A stretch of DNA of 64,000 bases, from the NCBI RefSeq assembly GCF_026619435.1, contig NZ_JAOVZQ010000001.1, forward strand, positions 3,727,501 through 3,791,500, read 5' to 3'. The translations under genes were made by a program, and so were the position numbers. Shown here piece after piece: positions 47,105 through 55,223 of this stretch. Under the pieces are notes generated by a model. That model made no database searches and was not told the origin of the DNA. It was given only the letters and a program-made list of their open reading frames with translations. Numbering within the stretch: the stretch's first letter is position 1; each line of letters begins with the position of its first letter. The DNA comes from Hoeflea ulvae. Its GTDB lineage: Bacteria; Pseudomonadota; Alphaproteobacteria; Rhizobiales; Rhizobiaceae.

Positions 47105-48961
47105 TCATGCCTGCTCCTTGGTCACCGACCAGAGTGTGACCGGCACCAGCGGTTTCCAGCCGAGATAGCGGCCGACCGGTTCGGCGCGGTTGACCTGCAG
47201 CCGGATCAGCTCGCCGCCATGCACTGCTTGAAGGGCAAACAGCCGTGCCTCGCCTTCCACCGTCACCGCATTGGCGACCAGCCGGCCGGAGGGTTTGAGC
47301 GCATCCCAGACCGTCTCGAAGACGCCGTCATTGGAGATGCCGCCGCCGATGAAAACCGCGTCGGGCGTTTCCAGATCGGCAAGTGCTGCGGGTGCCGTGC
47401 CGGCGACAATCTCCAGCCCCGGCGCCCCCAGCGTAATGGCATTGTGCGCGGTCATCTTTCTGCGCGCCTCGTTCGATTCAATGGCGATCGCCCGTGCGCC
47501 GCGTGCGGCGCGAATCCATTCGATGCCGATCGAGCCGCAGCCGGCGCCGACATCCCACATCAACCCGCCAGGCACCGGCCCGAGCCGGGACAGGGTCACC
47601 GCCCTCACCTCCCGCTTGGTCAGTTGCCCGTCATGCTCGAAGGCGTCGTTCGGCAATCCTGGGACCGTTGGCAGCAGCGCTGTTCCGGGCTGCGCTTCGC
47701 AGGCAATCGCCAGCGTGTTGAAATCGGCAAAATAGGGCTTGTCGGCGGCAACCCGGTCGGCCCGCATCACCCGCACGCGCTCGTCGGGTCCGCCGATATG
47801 TTCGAGCACATGCATCTCGGAGCGGCCATAGCCGCGGGCGCTCAGGATCTGCGCCGCCTCGATCACCGTGCGGCCGGCCGAGGTCAGCGCGATGATCCGG
47901 TTGCCCGGCTGCACATGCGCGGCCAGGCCATGCACCGAGCGGCCGTGCAGCGAGATCATCGCCACATCCTGCAGCGCCCAGCCAAGCCGCGAGGCAGCCA
48001 GCGAAAACGCCGAGGGCGACGGGATCACCCGCATCTCGGCGGCCGTGAGCGTGCGCATCAGCGTGGCGCCGACGCCGTAAAACATCGGGTCACCCGTGGC
48101 CAGGATGGTCACCGGCGTGCCGCGCCGCGCCATCACCAGCGCGATGGTTTCCTTGATGCCAAAGGTCCAGGCAATGGTTTCGCGATCACCGCAGTCAATC
48201 CGCGCCAGCACCCGCTCGGGCGCAATGATGGTCTCGGCTGCGTCAAACAGGGTCCGCGCCGGCGGCGTCAGGCTGTCGAGGCCGTTGTCGCCGATGCCGA
48301 TGACGGTCAGCCAAGGTGTGTCAACCATGCCCTTCAAGCCCCCGGCCAGCGCATTGACCGCCGCACTGGCAAGCGCGCTGCCGCCACGACGGCCGGTGAC
48401 GGTCAAAAATTCGACGCCGCGCGGATCGGCTGCAAGCGCCGCCTTGCTTTCGGCCGCGCCGACAAAGCCCACCGGCACGCCGATGATGGCTGCCGGTTTC
48501 GGCGCACCGGCATCGATCAGTTCAAGCAGCCGGAACAAGGCCGTCGGCGCATTGCCGATGGCAATCACAGCACCGCCCATCTTGTCGGCCCAGAGATCGA
48601 CCTGAGCCGCAGAGCGGGTGGTCGCATCGCGCGCCGCAATGCCGCGCACCTGCGGATCATTGAGCAGGCAAACCACCTCGTTGTTCACAGGCATCAGCCG
48701 CGCGATCACCCCGTGACGCACCATCTCCGCATCGCACAGCACCGGCGCACCAGCTTCAAGCGCCGCCCGCGCGGTTTGGCCAAAACCCTTTGAGGCAACA
48801 ATGTCATCGGCCAGATCGACCATGCCGCAGGCATGGATCATCCGCACCACGATCGAGCGGGTGCCGGCGTCAAACCGCGCCAGATCCGCTTCCGCCTGGA
48901 TGATGGCAAAAGACCGCCGATAGATTTCCGCCGGGTCGAGAATGGGGGCCGAAGCACTCAT
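47105..48961 (-). CDS. cobL: CobH-CobL: precorrin-8X methylmutase and precorrin-6Y C5,15-methyltransferase, read as one frame
   Basis: 618 residues as sequenced. Residues 1-210 are CobH (MIHACGMVDLADDIV, VLCDAEMVRHGVIAR, PVGFVGAAESKAAL). Residues 212-618 are CobL: a CbiE-like methyltransferase (LTVIGIGDNGLDSL, ILATGDPMFYGVGATL) and a CbiT-like decarboxylating domain (MWDVGAGCGSIGIEWIRAA). At the joint, removing one G from the G5 run at 48339-48343 creates a CobH stop (TGA, 48336-48334) just before AGGGC and ATG 48328. CobH would then have about 209 and CobL 407 residues, both normal sizes. The fusion may therefore be an indel artefact. Confidence 0.9.
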   Translation of the reverse strand: MSASAPILDPAEIYRRSFAIIQAEADLARFDAGTRSIVVRMIHACGMVDLADDIVASKGFGQTARAALEAGAPVLCDAEMVRHGVIARLMPVNNEVVCLLNDPQVRGIAARDATTRSAAQVDLWADKMGGAVIAIGNAPTALFRLLELIDAGAPKPAAIIGVPVGFVGAAESKAALAADPRGVEFLTVTGRRGGSALASAAVNALAGGLKGMVDTPWLTVIGIGDNGLDSLTPPARTLFDAAETIIAPERVLARIDCGDRETIAWTFGIKETIALVMARRGTPVTILATGDPMFYGVGATLMRTLTAAEMRVIPSPSAFSLAASRLGWALQDVAMISLHGRSVHGLAAHVQPGNRIIALTSAGRTVIEAAQILSARGYGRSEMHVLEHIGGPDERVRVMRADRVAADKPYFADFNTLAIACEAQPGTALLPTVPGLPNDAFEHDGQLTKREVRAVTLSRLGPVPGGLMWDVGAGCGSIGIEWIRAARGARAIAIESNEARRKMTAHNAITLGAPGLEIVAGTAPAALADLETPDAVFIGGGISNDGVFETVWDALKPSGRLVANAVTVEGEARLFALQAVHGGELIRLQVNRAEPVGRYLGWKPLVPVTLWSVTKEQA

Positions 48962-48964
48962 GCC

Positions 48965-50203
48965 TCAGACCTTCTTCTTGTCCATCGAGCGCGGGCCATG
49001 CGGATGGTCGGCATGCGGATAGGGATGGTGGTGGTGATCATGGCCCGGTGCATGATCATGGCCGTGCGCGTGGTCGTCCCCGTGAGAATGCCCGTGATCA
49101 TGACCATGTTCGTGGCTGTGATCGTGGGAATGCCCATGGTCATGAGAGTGATCATGGTCGTGGGCATGGCCGTGACCGGTCACCGGTTCCAGCGGCGCCG
49201 GGCTGGCATGGCTGTGCACCGGCGTCCATGGCAGGCCATGCGCCCTGCAGAATTCCTCCTCGCGGCAGGAGGCATCGCAATCTCCCTTGCAGGGGCAATC
49301 CTCCAGACCGCCGCCAATGCCTTCGACATGGTGGTGATGGCTTTCCTGCGGCAGGCCGACTTCGGTCTCGAAGCCCAGCACCTGTTCGCGGTATTTGCAC
49401 ATCTGGCAGTTCATCAGCGCCTGGCCGTCGACGATTTCCTGCACCCGATCCTGGAACGTGTCGAGCACCAGCGGATGATCGCTGAGATAGGACGCCTTGA
49501 TGAACTGGATCTCGGGATGGTTGGCCGCCACCTCGTCGGTCTGCGCATAGATCCGCTTGACCAGCACGCCGGTGAACAGGAAATAGGGAAACACGATGAT
49601 GCGCTTGTAGCCGAGCTTGGCCGCATGGCTGAGCCCCGGACCGACCAGCGGAAAGGTGACGCCGGAATAGCAGGTCTCGGCCCAGCCGAAGCCGAACCCT
49701 TCCCACAGCATCCGCATCACTTTCGACGCGTTGGAATTGGCGTCGGGATCGGAGGAGCCACGGCCGACAACCATCAGCAGCGTGTCATGCAGGCCGACCT
49801 CGCCATGCTCCTTGTTGGCGCTGTCGAGGGCTGCCTGGATGCGTTCGCCGGCGGCGCGGATCATCTTCAGGTCGATGCCGAGCTCGCGGCCATAGCTGAT
49901 CACCATGCCCGGATTTTGCGCCTGATAGGTGTTGAGCACCGAGGGGATGTCGTTCTTGGCGTGACCGGCGGCAAACAGCATGCCCGGCACCGCCAGCACC
50001 CGGGTGACGCCCTTGGCATGCAGCCGGTCGAGCCCTTCGGAGATCACCGGATTGCAGAATTCCAGATAGCCATATTCCACCGGCGTGTCCGGATAGCGGG
50101 CCTTGAGCCCCTCGGCCACGGTGGCGAATTCCCCGGCAGCATTCTGGTTGCGGCTGCCATGGCCGCAGACCATGATGCCGATGGTTTCCTCGGTCTTGTG
50201 CAA
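48965..50203 (-). CDS. cbiX: CbiX-type sirohydrochlorin cobaltochelatase with Cys cluster and long His/Asp-rich tail
   Basis: 412 residues. Two chelatase half-domains: the first starts ETIGIMVCGHGSRNQNAAG (metal-site H15), the second contains LLMVVGRGSSDPDANSNASK. After about residue 275 comes CQMCKYREQVLGFE, then a cysteine-rich segment (CPCKGDCDASCREEEFC) and about 65 residues dominated by HGH, HDH and HSH repeats, probably a metal-holding tail. Family members insert Co2+ into sirohydrochlorin early, which seems at odds with CobN in this genome. First cob gene of its run, three bases before cobHL. Confidence 0.9.
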   Translation of the reverse strand: MHKTEETIGIMVCGHGSRNQNAAGEFATVAEGLKARYPDTPVEYGYLEFCNPVISEGLDRLHAKGVTRVLAVPGMLFAAGHAKNDIPSVLNTYQAQNPGMVISYGRELGIDLKMIRAAGERIQAALDSANKEHGEVGLHDTLLMVVGRGSSDPDANSNASKVMRMLWEGFGFGWAETCYSGVTFPLVGPGLSHAAKLGYKRIIVFPYFLFTGVLVKRIYAQTDEVAANHPEIQFIKASYLSDHPLVLDTFQDRVQEIVDGQALMNCQMCKYREQVLGFETEVGLPQESHHHHVEGIGGGLEDCPCKGDCDASCREEEFCRAHGLPWTPVHSHASPAPLEPVTGHGHAHDHDHSHDHGHSHDHSHEHGHDHGHSHGDDHAHGHDHAPGHDHHHHPYPHADHPHGPRSMDKKKV

Positions 50204-50206
50204 AAC

Positions 50207-50446
50207 TCAGGCCTCCGCAGCGTCGGGTTGCTCGCCGGATTCGGCGTCATCGGCGCGGTCTTCGGCGCGGGTCTTTGCCTTGGTGCCGCGCTTGATCGCC
50301 CAGGCCGCAACCGCGCCCGCAGCCGCAGCCGCGGCCCAGCCGACCCAGTGCGAATGGCCAGCCAGATCGCCCATATGCCCTCCATGGGCATAGGCGCTCT
50401 GCACGAGCAAAAACGGGATGAGAAGAGAAACAATAAGGGTGCGCAT
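50207..50446 (-). CDS. Small membrane protein with His-rich segment, upstream of cbiX
   Basis: 79 residues. A signal-like N-terminus (RTLIVSLLIPFLLVQSAYA), a short histidine-rich segment (HGGHMGDLAGHSHW), an alanine-rich membrane helix (VGWAAAAAAGAVAAWAI) and a charged tail. ATG 50446 has GGAGG upstream. It ends three bases before the cbiX start, so it is co-transcribed with the cob run. The histidines hint at metal contact, perhaps cobalt. Family not recognised with certainty. Confidence 0.7.
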   Translation of the reverse strand: MRTLIVSLLIPFLLVQSAYAHGGHMGDLAGHSHWVGWAAAAAAGAVAAWAIKRGTKAKTRAEDRADDAESGEQPDAAEA

Positions 50447-50712
50447 CGGGGCCTCCGGACAACGTGACAAATTCAGCACGATACGCCGGACACCAGGACG
50501 CGACCGTCAGGACGCATCTTGTCTTGCCGAACTGGACAGCTCCGGAATTGACCCTTGGAATAAGTCAGCCGCACCGGAATATCTCTCAGCCTGTGATCAG
50601 GCGCCGTCGCACATGGGCAAGTCTTAGGCTTTCGGCCAATTGAGGTCAAACACCGAATGCGCCACCTCAGCGCCGATCTGCGCCAGAAGCCGGGTTTTCC
50701 CGGATTTCCGTC

Positions 50713-51135
50713 TCAGCCAAAGCCCAGCCGGCGCGCCGTGGCCTCGAGCAGCCGCCGCTCGCGCGCATCGATGTCGCCATCGGCCCCGGCAATGGTGGCC
50801 AGGTGGTCGAGGATCTCGCGCTTGCGCGCCTCGTCTAGCCCGGCCAGCATGTCGGCGGCCTGCGCATCGGTGGTCTCGTAACCGAAATCATGAAGATATT
50901 TCAAAATATCGGTCAGCTCGTCGCCATTGAGCCCGAGCAGACGGGTGCAGATCGCGGCAAAGGCGTCGGCCTCGGCGGCTTCAACCGTCTTGTCGGCAAA
51001 GGACATCCTGACCAGCAGCAGCAGTTCCGCTGTGAGCACCGGATCATTGGCCACCTTGTGCATGGAGGAATTCTGGTCGAGGAAGGCCCGGACCCTGTCA
51101 CCGAAACCGGCGCCACCATTGGCTGCATCGCTCAT
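50713..51135 (-). CDS. TerB-like protein 1
   Basis: A 140-residue helical protein with a TerB/DjlA-type domain: LLLLVRMSFADKTVEAAEAD and a second acidic helix pair ATIAGADGDIDARERRLLEA. Such domains bind metal or contact the membrane face; function unknown. It follows the second TerB-like gene by three bases. The two share domain type but are clearly diverged. No tellurite resistance operon is present. Confidence 0.8.
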   Translation of the reverse strand: MSDAANGGAGFGDRVRAFLDQNSSMHKVANDPVLTAELLLLVRMSFADKTVEAAEADAFAAICTRLLGLNGDELTDILKYLHDFGYETTDAQAADMLAGLDEARKREILDHLATIAGADGDIDARERRLLEATARRLGFG

Positions 51136-51138
51136 GCT

Positions 51139-51584
51139 CTATTCCTCTTTTGCGCCAAGTCTCGCCTCGAATTCCAGCCCGAGAAGACCTGCCGTCCTGC
51201 GGATCAGGCGGTCCTCGCCCGTCCCCACATCGGAATGGGCCCGGGCGATCCGCATCATGTCGTCTAGAAGAGCAGTTCGGGCCTCCGTGTCAAGCTGGCT
51301 GAGCAGGGTGAAGGCCTCCGCATCCACCAGCCTCGCCCGCGGCGAATCGAGCAACGCGTGCAGTTCCGGCATGTCGCGTGGGCTGATGCCGAACTGACGC
51401 TCGCAGATCCGCTCGAACGCGGTCAGCTGTGACGGATGCACCACGCCGTCGGCCAGCACCATGCGGAACAGCACCAGCACTTCGGCCAGCGCCACGGGGT
51501 TTTCGGCGAGCTTGCCCAGCGCCCCTGTCCATTCCGGCTTGGGTTCAAACATCCGCGCAATCGAAGCAAAAAGCCCCCCGACAT
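51139..51584 (-). CDS. TerB-like protein 2, N-terminus apparently shifted
   Basis: The sequenced frame from ATG 51552 gives 137 residues with the TerB pattern (LVLFRMVLADGVVHPSQLTA; DDMMRIARAHSDVGTGEDRL). That ATG has no ribosome site. ATG 51584 has an excellent one (GGAAGGAG) but lies one base out of frame. Adding one base to the G6 run at 51574-51579 gives MSGGLFASIARMFEPKPEW and joins both. I give the longer extent. It is the first gene of a two-gene transcript with TerB-like protein 1. Confidence 0.75.
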
Positions 51585-51714
51585 GACATCTCCTTCCGAC
51601 GAGATGATTCCCACCCCCTAAAAACTAATGGGTGCGCGCCGATTGTCCAGAGCAGCGCCGCATGCGATAGCTCGCGACGCCTGTTCCCCCGCCCCCTGCC
51701 CTACGGACACCGCC

Positions 51715-52470
51715 ATGGAAGATCTGACGCTGACGCTGACCTTGCTGCTGCTGGCAGCCGCATTCATGGCCGGCTTTGTCGATTCGATCGCCGGCGGCGG
51801 CGGATTGATTGCGGTGCCGGCGCTGTTGCTGGCCGGTTTCTCGCCGGTGGAAGCGCTTGGCACCAACAAGCTGCAGGGCCTGTTCGGCTCAGGCTCGGCG
51901 ACAGTCGCCTATGCCCGCAAGGGCCATGTCGATCTCAAGGCGCAATTGCCGTCGGCTGCCCTGTCTGCCGCCGGAGCAGCGCTTGGCGCCATACTGGCCA
52001 CCATAATTCCGGGCGAGATGTTCCGCGCCTTCCTGCCGTTTTTGCTGGTCGCCATCGCGCTCTATTTCGCCTTCAAGCCGAATATGGGCGACATCGACCG
52101 AGCCCGGCGGCTGTCGCCGTTCCTGTTCGGGCTGATGATCGTGCCGATGATCGGCTTCTATGACGGCGTCTTCGGCCCCGGCGCAGGCTCTTTCTTCATG
52201 CTCGCCTTTGTGGCGCTGGCCGGCTACGGCCTGCTCAAGGCGACCGCCCACACCAAACTGCTCAACTTCGCCTCCAATCTCGGCGCCTTTGGCATTTTCG
52301 CCTTTTTCGGCGTCATCTCCTGGAAGATCGGCTTGATGATGGGCGCCGCCCAGTTTTTGGGCGCCCAGGCCGGATCGCGGCTGGCGATGAAAAACGGCGC
52401 AAAAATCATCAAGCCACTGCTGGTGATCACCTGCGTGGCGCTGGCGGCGAAGCTGCTGCTGGATAAATAG
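51715..52470 (+). CDS. TSUP-family permease (TauE/SafE)
   Basis: A 251-residue inner-membrane protein with about eight membrane segments in two repeats. The family motif GFVDSIAGGGGLIAVPALLL opens the first half and GFYDGVFGPGAGSFFMLAFV opens the second. TSUP permeases move sulfite, sulfonates or other organosulfur anions; the substrate here is unknown. ATG 51715 is the start giving the normal N-terminus. Monocistronic. Confidence 0.9.
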   Translation: MEDLTLTLTLLLLAAAFMAGFVDSIAGGGGLIAVPALLLAGFSPVEALGTNKLQGLFGSGSATVAYARKGHVDLKAQLPSAALSAAGAALGAILATIIPGEMFRAFLPFLLVAIALYFAFKPNMGDIDRARRLSPFLFGLMIVPMIGFYDGVFGPGAGSFFMLAFVALAGYGLLKATAHTKLLNFASNLGAFGIFAFFGVISWKIGLMMGAAQFLGAQAGSRLAMKNGAKIIKPLLVITCVALAAKLLLDK

Positions 52471-52541
52471 AGCCGGTAGCCGGCCAGCATCGTCATCCCT
52501 CAGCACCAGCCGCCGCATCTTGACGGCTTGAGCAAATTCGT

Positions 52542-52577
52542 ATTTAACGTAGTTGTTATATAACAGGTACGTTAAAT
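52542..52577. promoter_or_regulatory. Nested palindromic operator of the ArsR-AHSA1 operon
   Basis: Outer arms ATTTAACGTA (52542-52551) and TACGTTAAAT (52568-52577) are perfect inverted repeats. An inner perfect 12-bp palindrome TGTTATATAACA (52554-52565) shares the same centre at 52559.5. The right arm overlaps the ATG of the ArsR gene (52576), so a bound repressor would block both transcription and start-site access. Autoregulation by the encoded ArsR protein is inference. Confidence 0.7.
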
Positions 52578-52920
52578 GCAAACCGACCAGCTGTCCCTCA
52601 CCTTTTCCGCACTCGCCGATCCGACCCGCCGGGCCATCCTGCAGCGTCTGAGCGAGGGTGAAGCGTCGGTTGGGGAGCTTGCTGCACCTTTTGACATCTC
52701 GATGCCGGCCATCTCCCGGCACCTCAAGGTGCTGGAGCGTGCCGGTCTCGTCGCGCGCACCCAGAACGCCCAGTGGCGGCCAGTGCAGCTCAACGCGACA
52801 CCTTTGGTCGAGGTCGCCAATTGGGTGGAGCTGTACCGCCGGCATTGGCAGGGGGCGTTTGACCGCATGGATGCGTATCTGGCCGAGATTCAGAAAGGAG
52901 ATCCCGATGTCGAACACTGA
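52576..52920 (+). CDS. ArsR-family transcription regulator (SdpR/YczG-like group)
   Basis: 114 residues with a winged HTH: FSALADPTRRAILQRLSEG, GELAAPFDISMPAISRHLKV and LERAGLVARTQNAQWRPV. No cysteine-rich metal site is present, as is usual for ArsR proteins paired with AHSA1/SRPBCC genes. Its stop overlaps the next gene by 14 bases. The palindromic operator covers its own start codon. Confidence 0.9.
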   Translation: MQTDQLSLTFSALADPTRRAILQRLSEGEASVGELAAPFDISMPAISRHLKVLERAGLVARTQNAQWRPVQLNATPLVEVANWVELYRRHWQGAFDRMDAYLAEIQKGDPDVEH

Positions 52921-53491
52921 TGCAACACCCGGGCAGCTGGCGCTCGACATCGACAGGGTGTTCGCCGCGCCGCGGGAACTCGTCTGGAGGTTATGGAGCG
53001 ATCCCGAACATCTGGTGCGCTGGCATGGTCCCGAGGGCTGCGCGCTCAGCCAGTGCGAGCAGGATTTTCGCGCCGGCGGAAGCTGGCGACGCACCATGAC
53101 CGCTGGTCCGGGACATGCCCACGTGATCTTTGGAGAATTTATCGAGGTCGATAAACCGCGCCGGTTGAGCTTCACCTACACCAATGAGCGCGACGGCTTC
53201 GAGACAATCGTGACCATGGACTTCCTTGAGCAGCCCGACGGCACCACGCGGATGCTGTTCAGGCAGACACCGTTTATCAGCCGCGAGGAACGGGATGGCC
53301 ACGACCAAGGCTGGAACAGCAGTTTCGATCTGCTCAGCCGCTATCTCGCGCTGCTGGCAGGCCATGACTGGGGACCAAGGGGACGCCCGCGCATAGACGG
53401 AGTGGCGGAGGATCTTGCCGCGGCGAAGGCACGCCACGAGCAGGAGATGAAGGAAAAAGCGAATGAAGATCGGCACACCGACAGTCGTTGA
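52907..53491 (+). CDS. SRPBCC (AHSA1-like) domain protein
   Basis: 194 residues. An activator-of-Hsp90-ATPase-like SRPBCC fold with RVFAAPRELVWRLWSDPEHL at the N-terminus, the WHGPEGC motif and a C-terminal helix (FDLLSRYLALLAG). Such proteins bind hydrophobic ligands and often share an operon with an ArsR regulator, as here. AAAGGAG precedes ATG 52907. The C-terminal tail is highly charged. Ligand unknown. Confidence 0.87.
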   Translation: MSNTDATPGQLALDIDRVFAAPRELVWRLWSDPEHLVRWHGPEGCALSQCEQDFRAGGSWRRTMTAGPGHAHVIFGEFIEVDKPRRLSFTYTNERDGFETIVTMDFLEQPDGTTRMLFRQTPFISREERDGHDQGWNSSFDLLSRYLALLAGHDWGPRGRPRIDGVAEDLAAAKARHEQEMKEKANEDRHTDSR

Positions 53492-53957
53492 ATACGCCGC
53501 CAGACCCTACGTCGCGTTGCGGCGTCAGGTGGTGATGCCAATCGGCAAGGACGCGACCGAAACCATGGACCAGCTCGTCAGGGAAATCGAAGCGCAAGGG
53601 GTTCAGGGAACGGGTGCCGCGATTTTCAAATACAACATCGTCAAGATGCCGGAGCTCGAGATGGAGTTCGGTTTCGAGACCCGGATAGCACAAACGACGA
53701 CCGGCGAACTGATGAGCGGCATCCTGCCGGCAGGGCGCTATGCGGAGCTGATATTCGTGGGGCCATACCGCTATCTCACCAAAGTGAATGGCGCCCTTAT
53801 CGACTGGTCGCGCCAGAATGGTCTGGCATTCGACATGCACCCCGATGCCGACGGCGACCATTTTGCCTCTCGTGTCGAATTTTACCCCAACAGCCCGCAG
53901 GACGTACCGGACCCCGACAAGCTCAAGACTATAGTGGCCATCAAACTGAAAGACTGA
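53463..53957 (+). CDS. GyrI-like (effector-binding) small-molecule-binding protein
   Basis: 164 residues of the GyrI/SbmC/AraC-effector-binding fold: VVEYAARPYVALRRQV, then ELEMEFGFETRI, TGELMSGILPAGRYAELIFV and YLTKVNGALIDW. The conserved acidic residue of the second repeat lies near GLAFDMHPDADG. It overlaps the SRPBCC gene by 29 bases, forming an ArsR-SRPBCC-GyrI operon that probably responds to a hydrophobic or toxic compound. Function inferred from fold only. Confidence 0.82.
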   Translation: MKIGTPTVVEYAARPYVALRRQVVMPIGKDATETMDQLVREIEAQGVQGTGAAIFKYNIVKMPELEMEFGFETRIAQTTTGELMSGILPAGRYAELIFVGPYRYLTKVNGALIDWSRQNGLAFDMHPDADGDHFASRVEFYPNSPQDVPDPDKLKTIVAIKLKD

Positions 53958-54068
53958 CCCTGGCTGGACGCGGTCATTGCCAGAGTGATGGGCAAACCGT
54001 GAAATGGGGCCAGAAGAGGTCATCAAGGCCGACTTCCGCTCCGCCTCCGCGCTCCAACACTACCGCCC

Positions 54069-54500
54069 CTAAAACACCGCCAGCAAGATCGCCCCCGCAC
54101 CAATCAACACCACACCGAACCAGTTCATCGCCGAGAGATGTTCGCCCAGAAACATCACCCCGAAAATCGCCACCAGCACGATCGAGAGTTTGTCGAGCGG
54201 CGCCACGCGGGCGGCGTCGCCCAGTTTCAGGGCCCGGAAATAGGCGAGCCATGACGCGCCTGTCGCCAGACCCGACAGGCCCAGAAAGATCCATGTCTTG
54301 AGCGGGATGGTCTGCGGATTGCGCCATTTGCCCATCGCCGTCAGGATTCCGCCGAGCACCAGCATGATCACGCAGGTGCGGATGAAGGTGGCGAGATCGC
54401 TGTCGATGTCGCTGATGCCGATCTTGGCGAAGATCGCGGTCAGGGCGGCAAACACCGCCGCAATCAGCGCCCAGAATTGCCAGTTTGCCGAAAGGCTCAT
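54069..54500 (-). CDS. EamA-domain half-size transporter
   Basis: 143 residues with five predicted membrane segments, equal to one EamA repeat (ALTAIFAKIGISDIDSDLA; SWLAYFRALKLGDAARVAPL; LGEHLSAMNWFGVVLIGAGA). Full-length DMT carriers have two repeats, so this one may dimerise. ATG 54500 has AAGGGGG upstream. It follows cobO by 14 bases on the same strand and may be read through from the riboswitch-led operon. Substrate unknown. Confidence 0.85.
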   Translation of the reverse strand: MSLSANWQFWALIAAVFAALTAIFAKIGISDIDSDLATFIRTCVIMLVLGGILTAMGKWRNPQTIPLKTWIFLGLSGLATGASWLAYFRALKLGDAARVAPLDKLSIVLVAIFGVMFLGEHLSAMNWFGVVLIGAGAILLAVF

Positions 54501-54514
54501 GGCCACCCCCTTTG

Positions 54515-55153
54515 TCAGAACTCGACGCCGACCTGGGCCTTCACGCCGGAGCGGAACGGATGCTTGATCACTTCCATCTCGGTGACCAGATCGGCGAACT
54601 CGATCAGCTCTTCCTTGGCGTTGCGGCCGGTGATGATGACGTGCTTCATCTCGGGCTTGGCCTTCAGCGTCTCGATCACTTCACCCACGTCAAGATAGTC
54701 GTAGCGCAGCACGATGTTGAGCTCGTCGCACAGCACCATGTCGATCTCGGGATCGAGGATCATCTCGCGCGCCTTGTTCCAGGCCTCGCGCGCGGCGGCA
54801 ATGTCGCGGCCTCGGTCCTGGGTTTCCCAGGTAAAGCCTTCGCCCATGGTCGCCATGGTCACCTGGTCGGGAAAGGCTTCCAGCACCTTGCGCTCGCCGG
54901 TCGACCATTTGCCCTTGACGAACTGGACGATGCCGACCTTCATGCCGTTGCCGATGGCGCGGAAAATCATGCCGAAGGCGGCGGTGGATTTGCCCTTGCC
55001 CTTGCCTGTGTGGACGATCACCAGGCCCTTTTCGATGGTCTTGGTGGCGATGATCTTGTCGCGCGCCGCCTTCTTCTTCTTCATCTTTTCGGCATGGCGC
55101 TCATTGAGCTGCTCTTCGCTCATTCCGTCAGTGATCTTTTCGCGTTCGCTCAT
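54515..55153 (-). CDS. cobO: Cob(I)yrinic acid a,c-diamide adenosyltransferase (CobO/BtuR)
   Basis: A 212-residue cytosolic enzyme that adds the 5'-deoxyadenosyl group to the corrinoid cobalt. The P-loop variant HTGKGKGKSTAAFGMIFRA is intact, as are FVKGKWSTGER and LCDELNIVLRYDYLDVGEVI. ATG 55153 gives the normal length; the frame extends further upstream without homology. Positioned downstream of cobN and a GNAT gene in the riboswitch-led operon. Confidence 0.94.
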   Translation of the reverse strand: MSEREKITDGMSEEQLNERHAEKMKKKKAARDKIIATKTIEKGLVIVHTGKGKGKSTAAFGMIFRAIGNGMKVGIVQFVKGKWSTGERKVLEAFPDQVTMATMGEGFTWETQDRGRDIAAAREAWNKAREMILDPEIDMVLCDELNIVLRYDYLDVGEVIETLKAKPEMKHVIITGRNAKEELIEFADLVTEMEVIKHPFRSGVKAQVGVEF

Positions 55154-55223
55154 CGCTTGTCCATCCTGTTCATCATCACTACTGACCGGCAAATCTGCCG
55201 GGTCGCTGGCCCTGCCGGGCCAT

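Noticed and set aside
47051..48793. A 580-codon open frame opposite cobHL
   Set aside because: Antisense shadow of a recognised gene; no family motif.
49000..49180. Tandem repeat or CRISPR in the CAT/GAT-rich tract
   Set aside because: The repetition follows from codons for alternating His, Asp and Gly in CbiX and is coding.
48833..50467. A 544-codon open frame opposite cbiX
   Set aside because: Its low-complexity Met/Val-rich part is the reverse complement of the His/Asp tail of CbiX; no independent support.
50447..50712. A second cobalamin riboswitch upstream of the cbiX run
   Set aside because: No B12 box (AGCCAGGAGACCTGCC-like) or CCGCAACTGT-like core on the minus strand here; also not found in the cobA-cbiD gap (40650-40758).
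50713..51584. Tellurite resistance operon
   Set aside because: Only isolated TerB-like domains are present; no terA, terC, terD or terZ.
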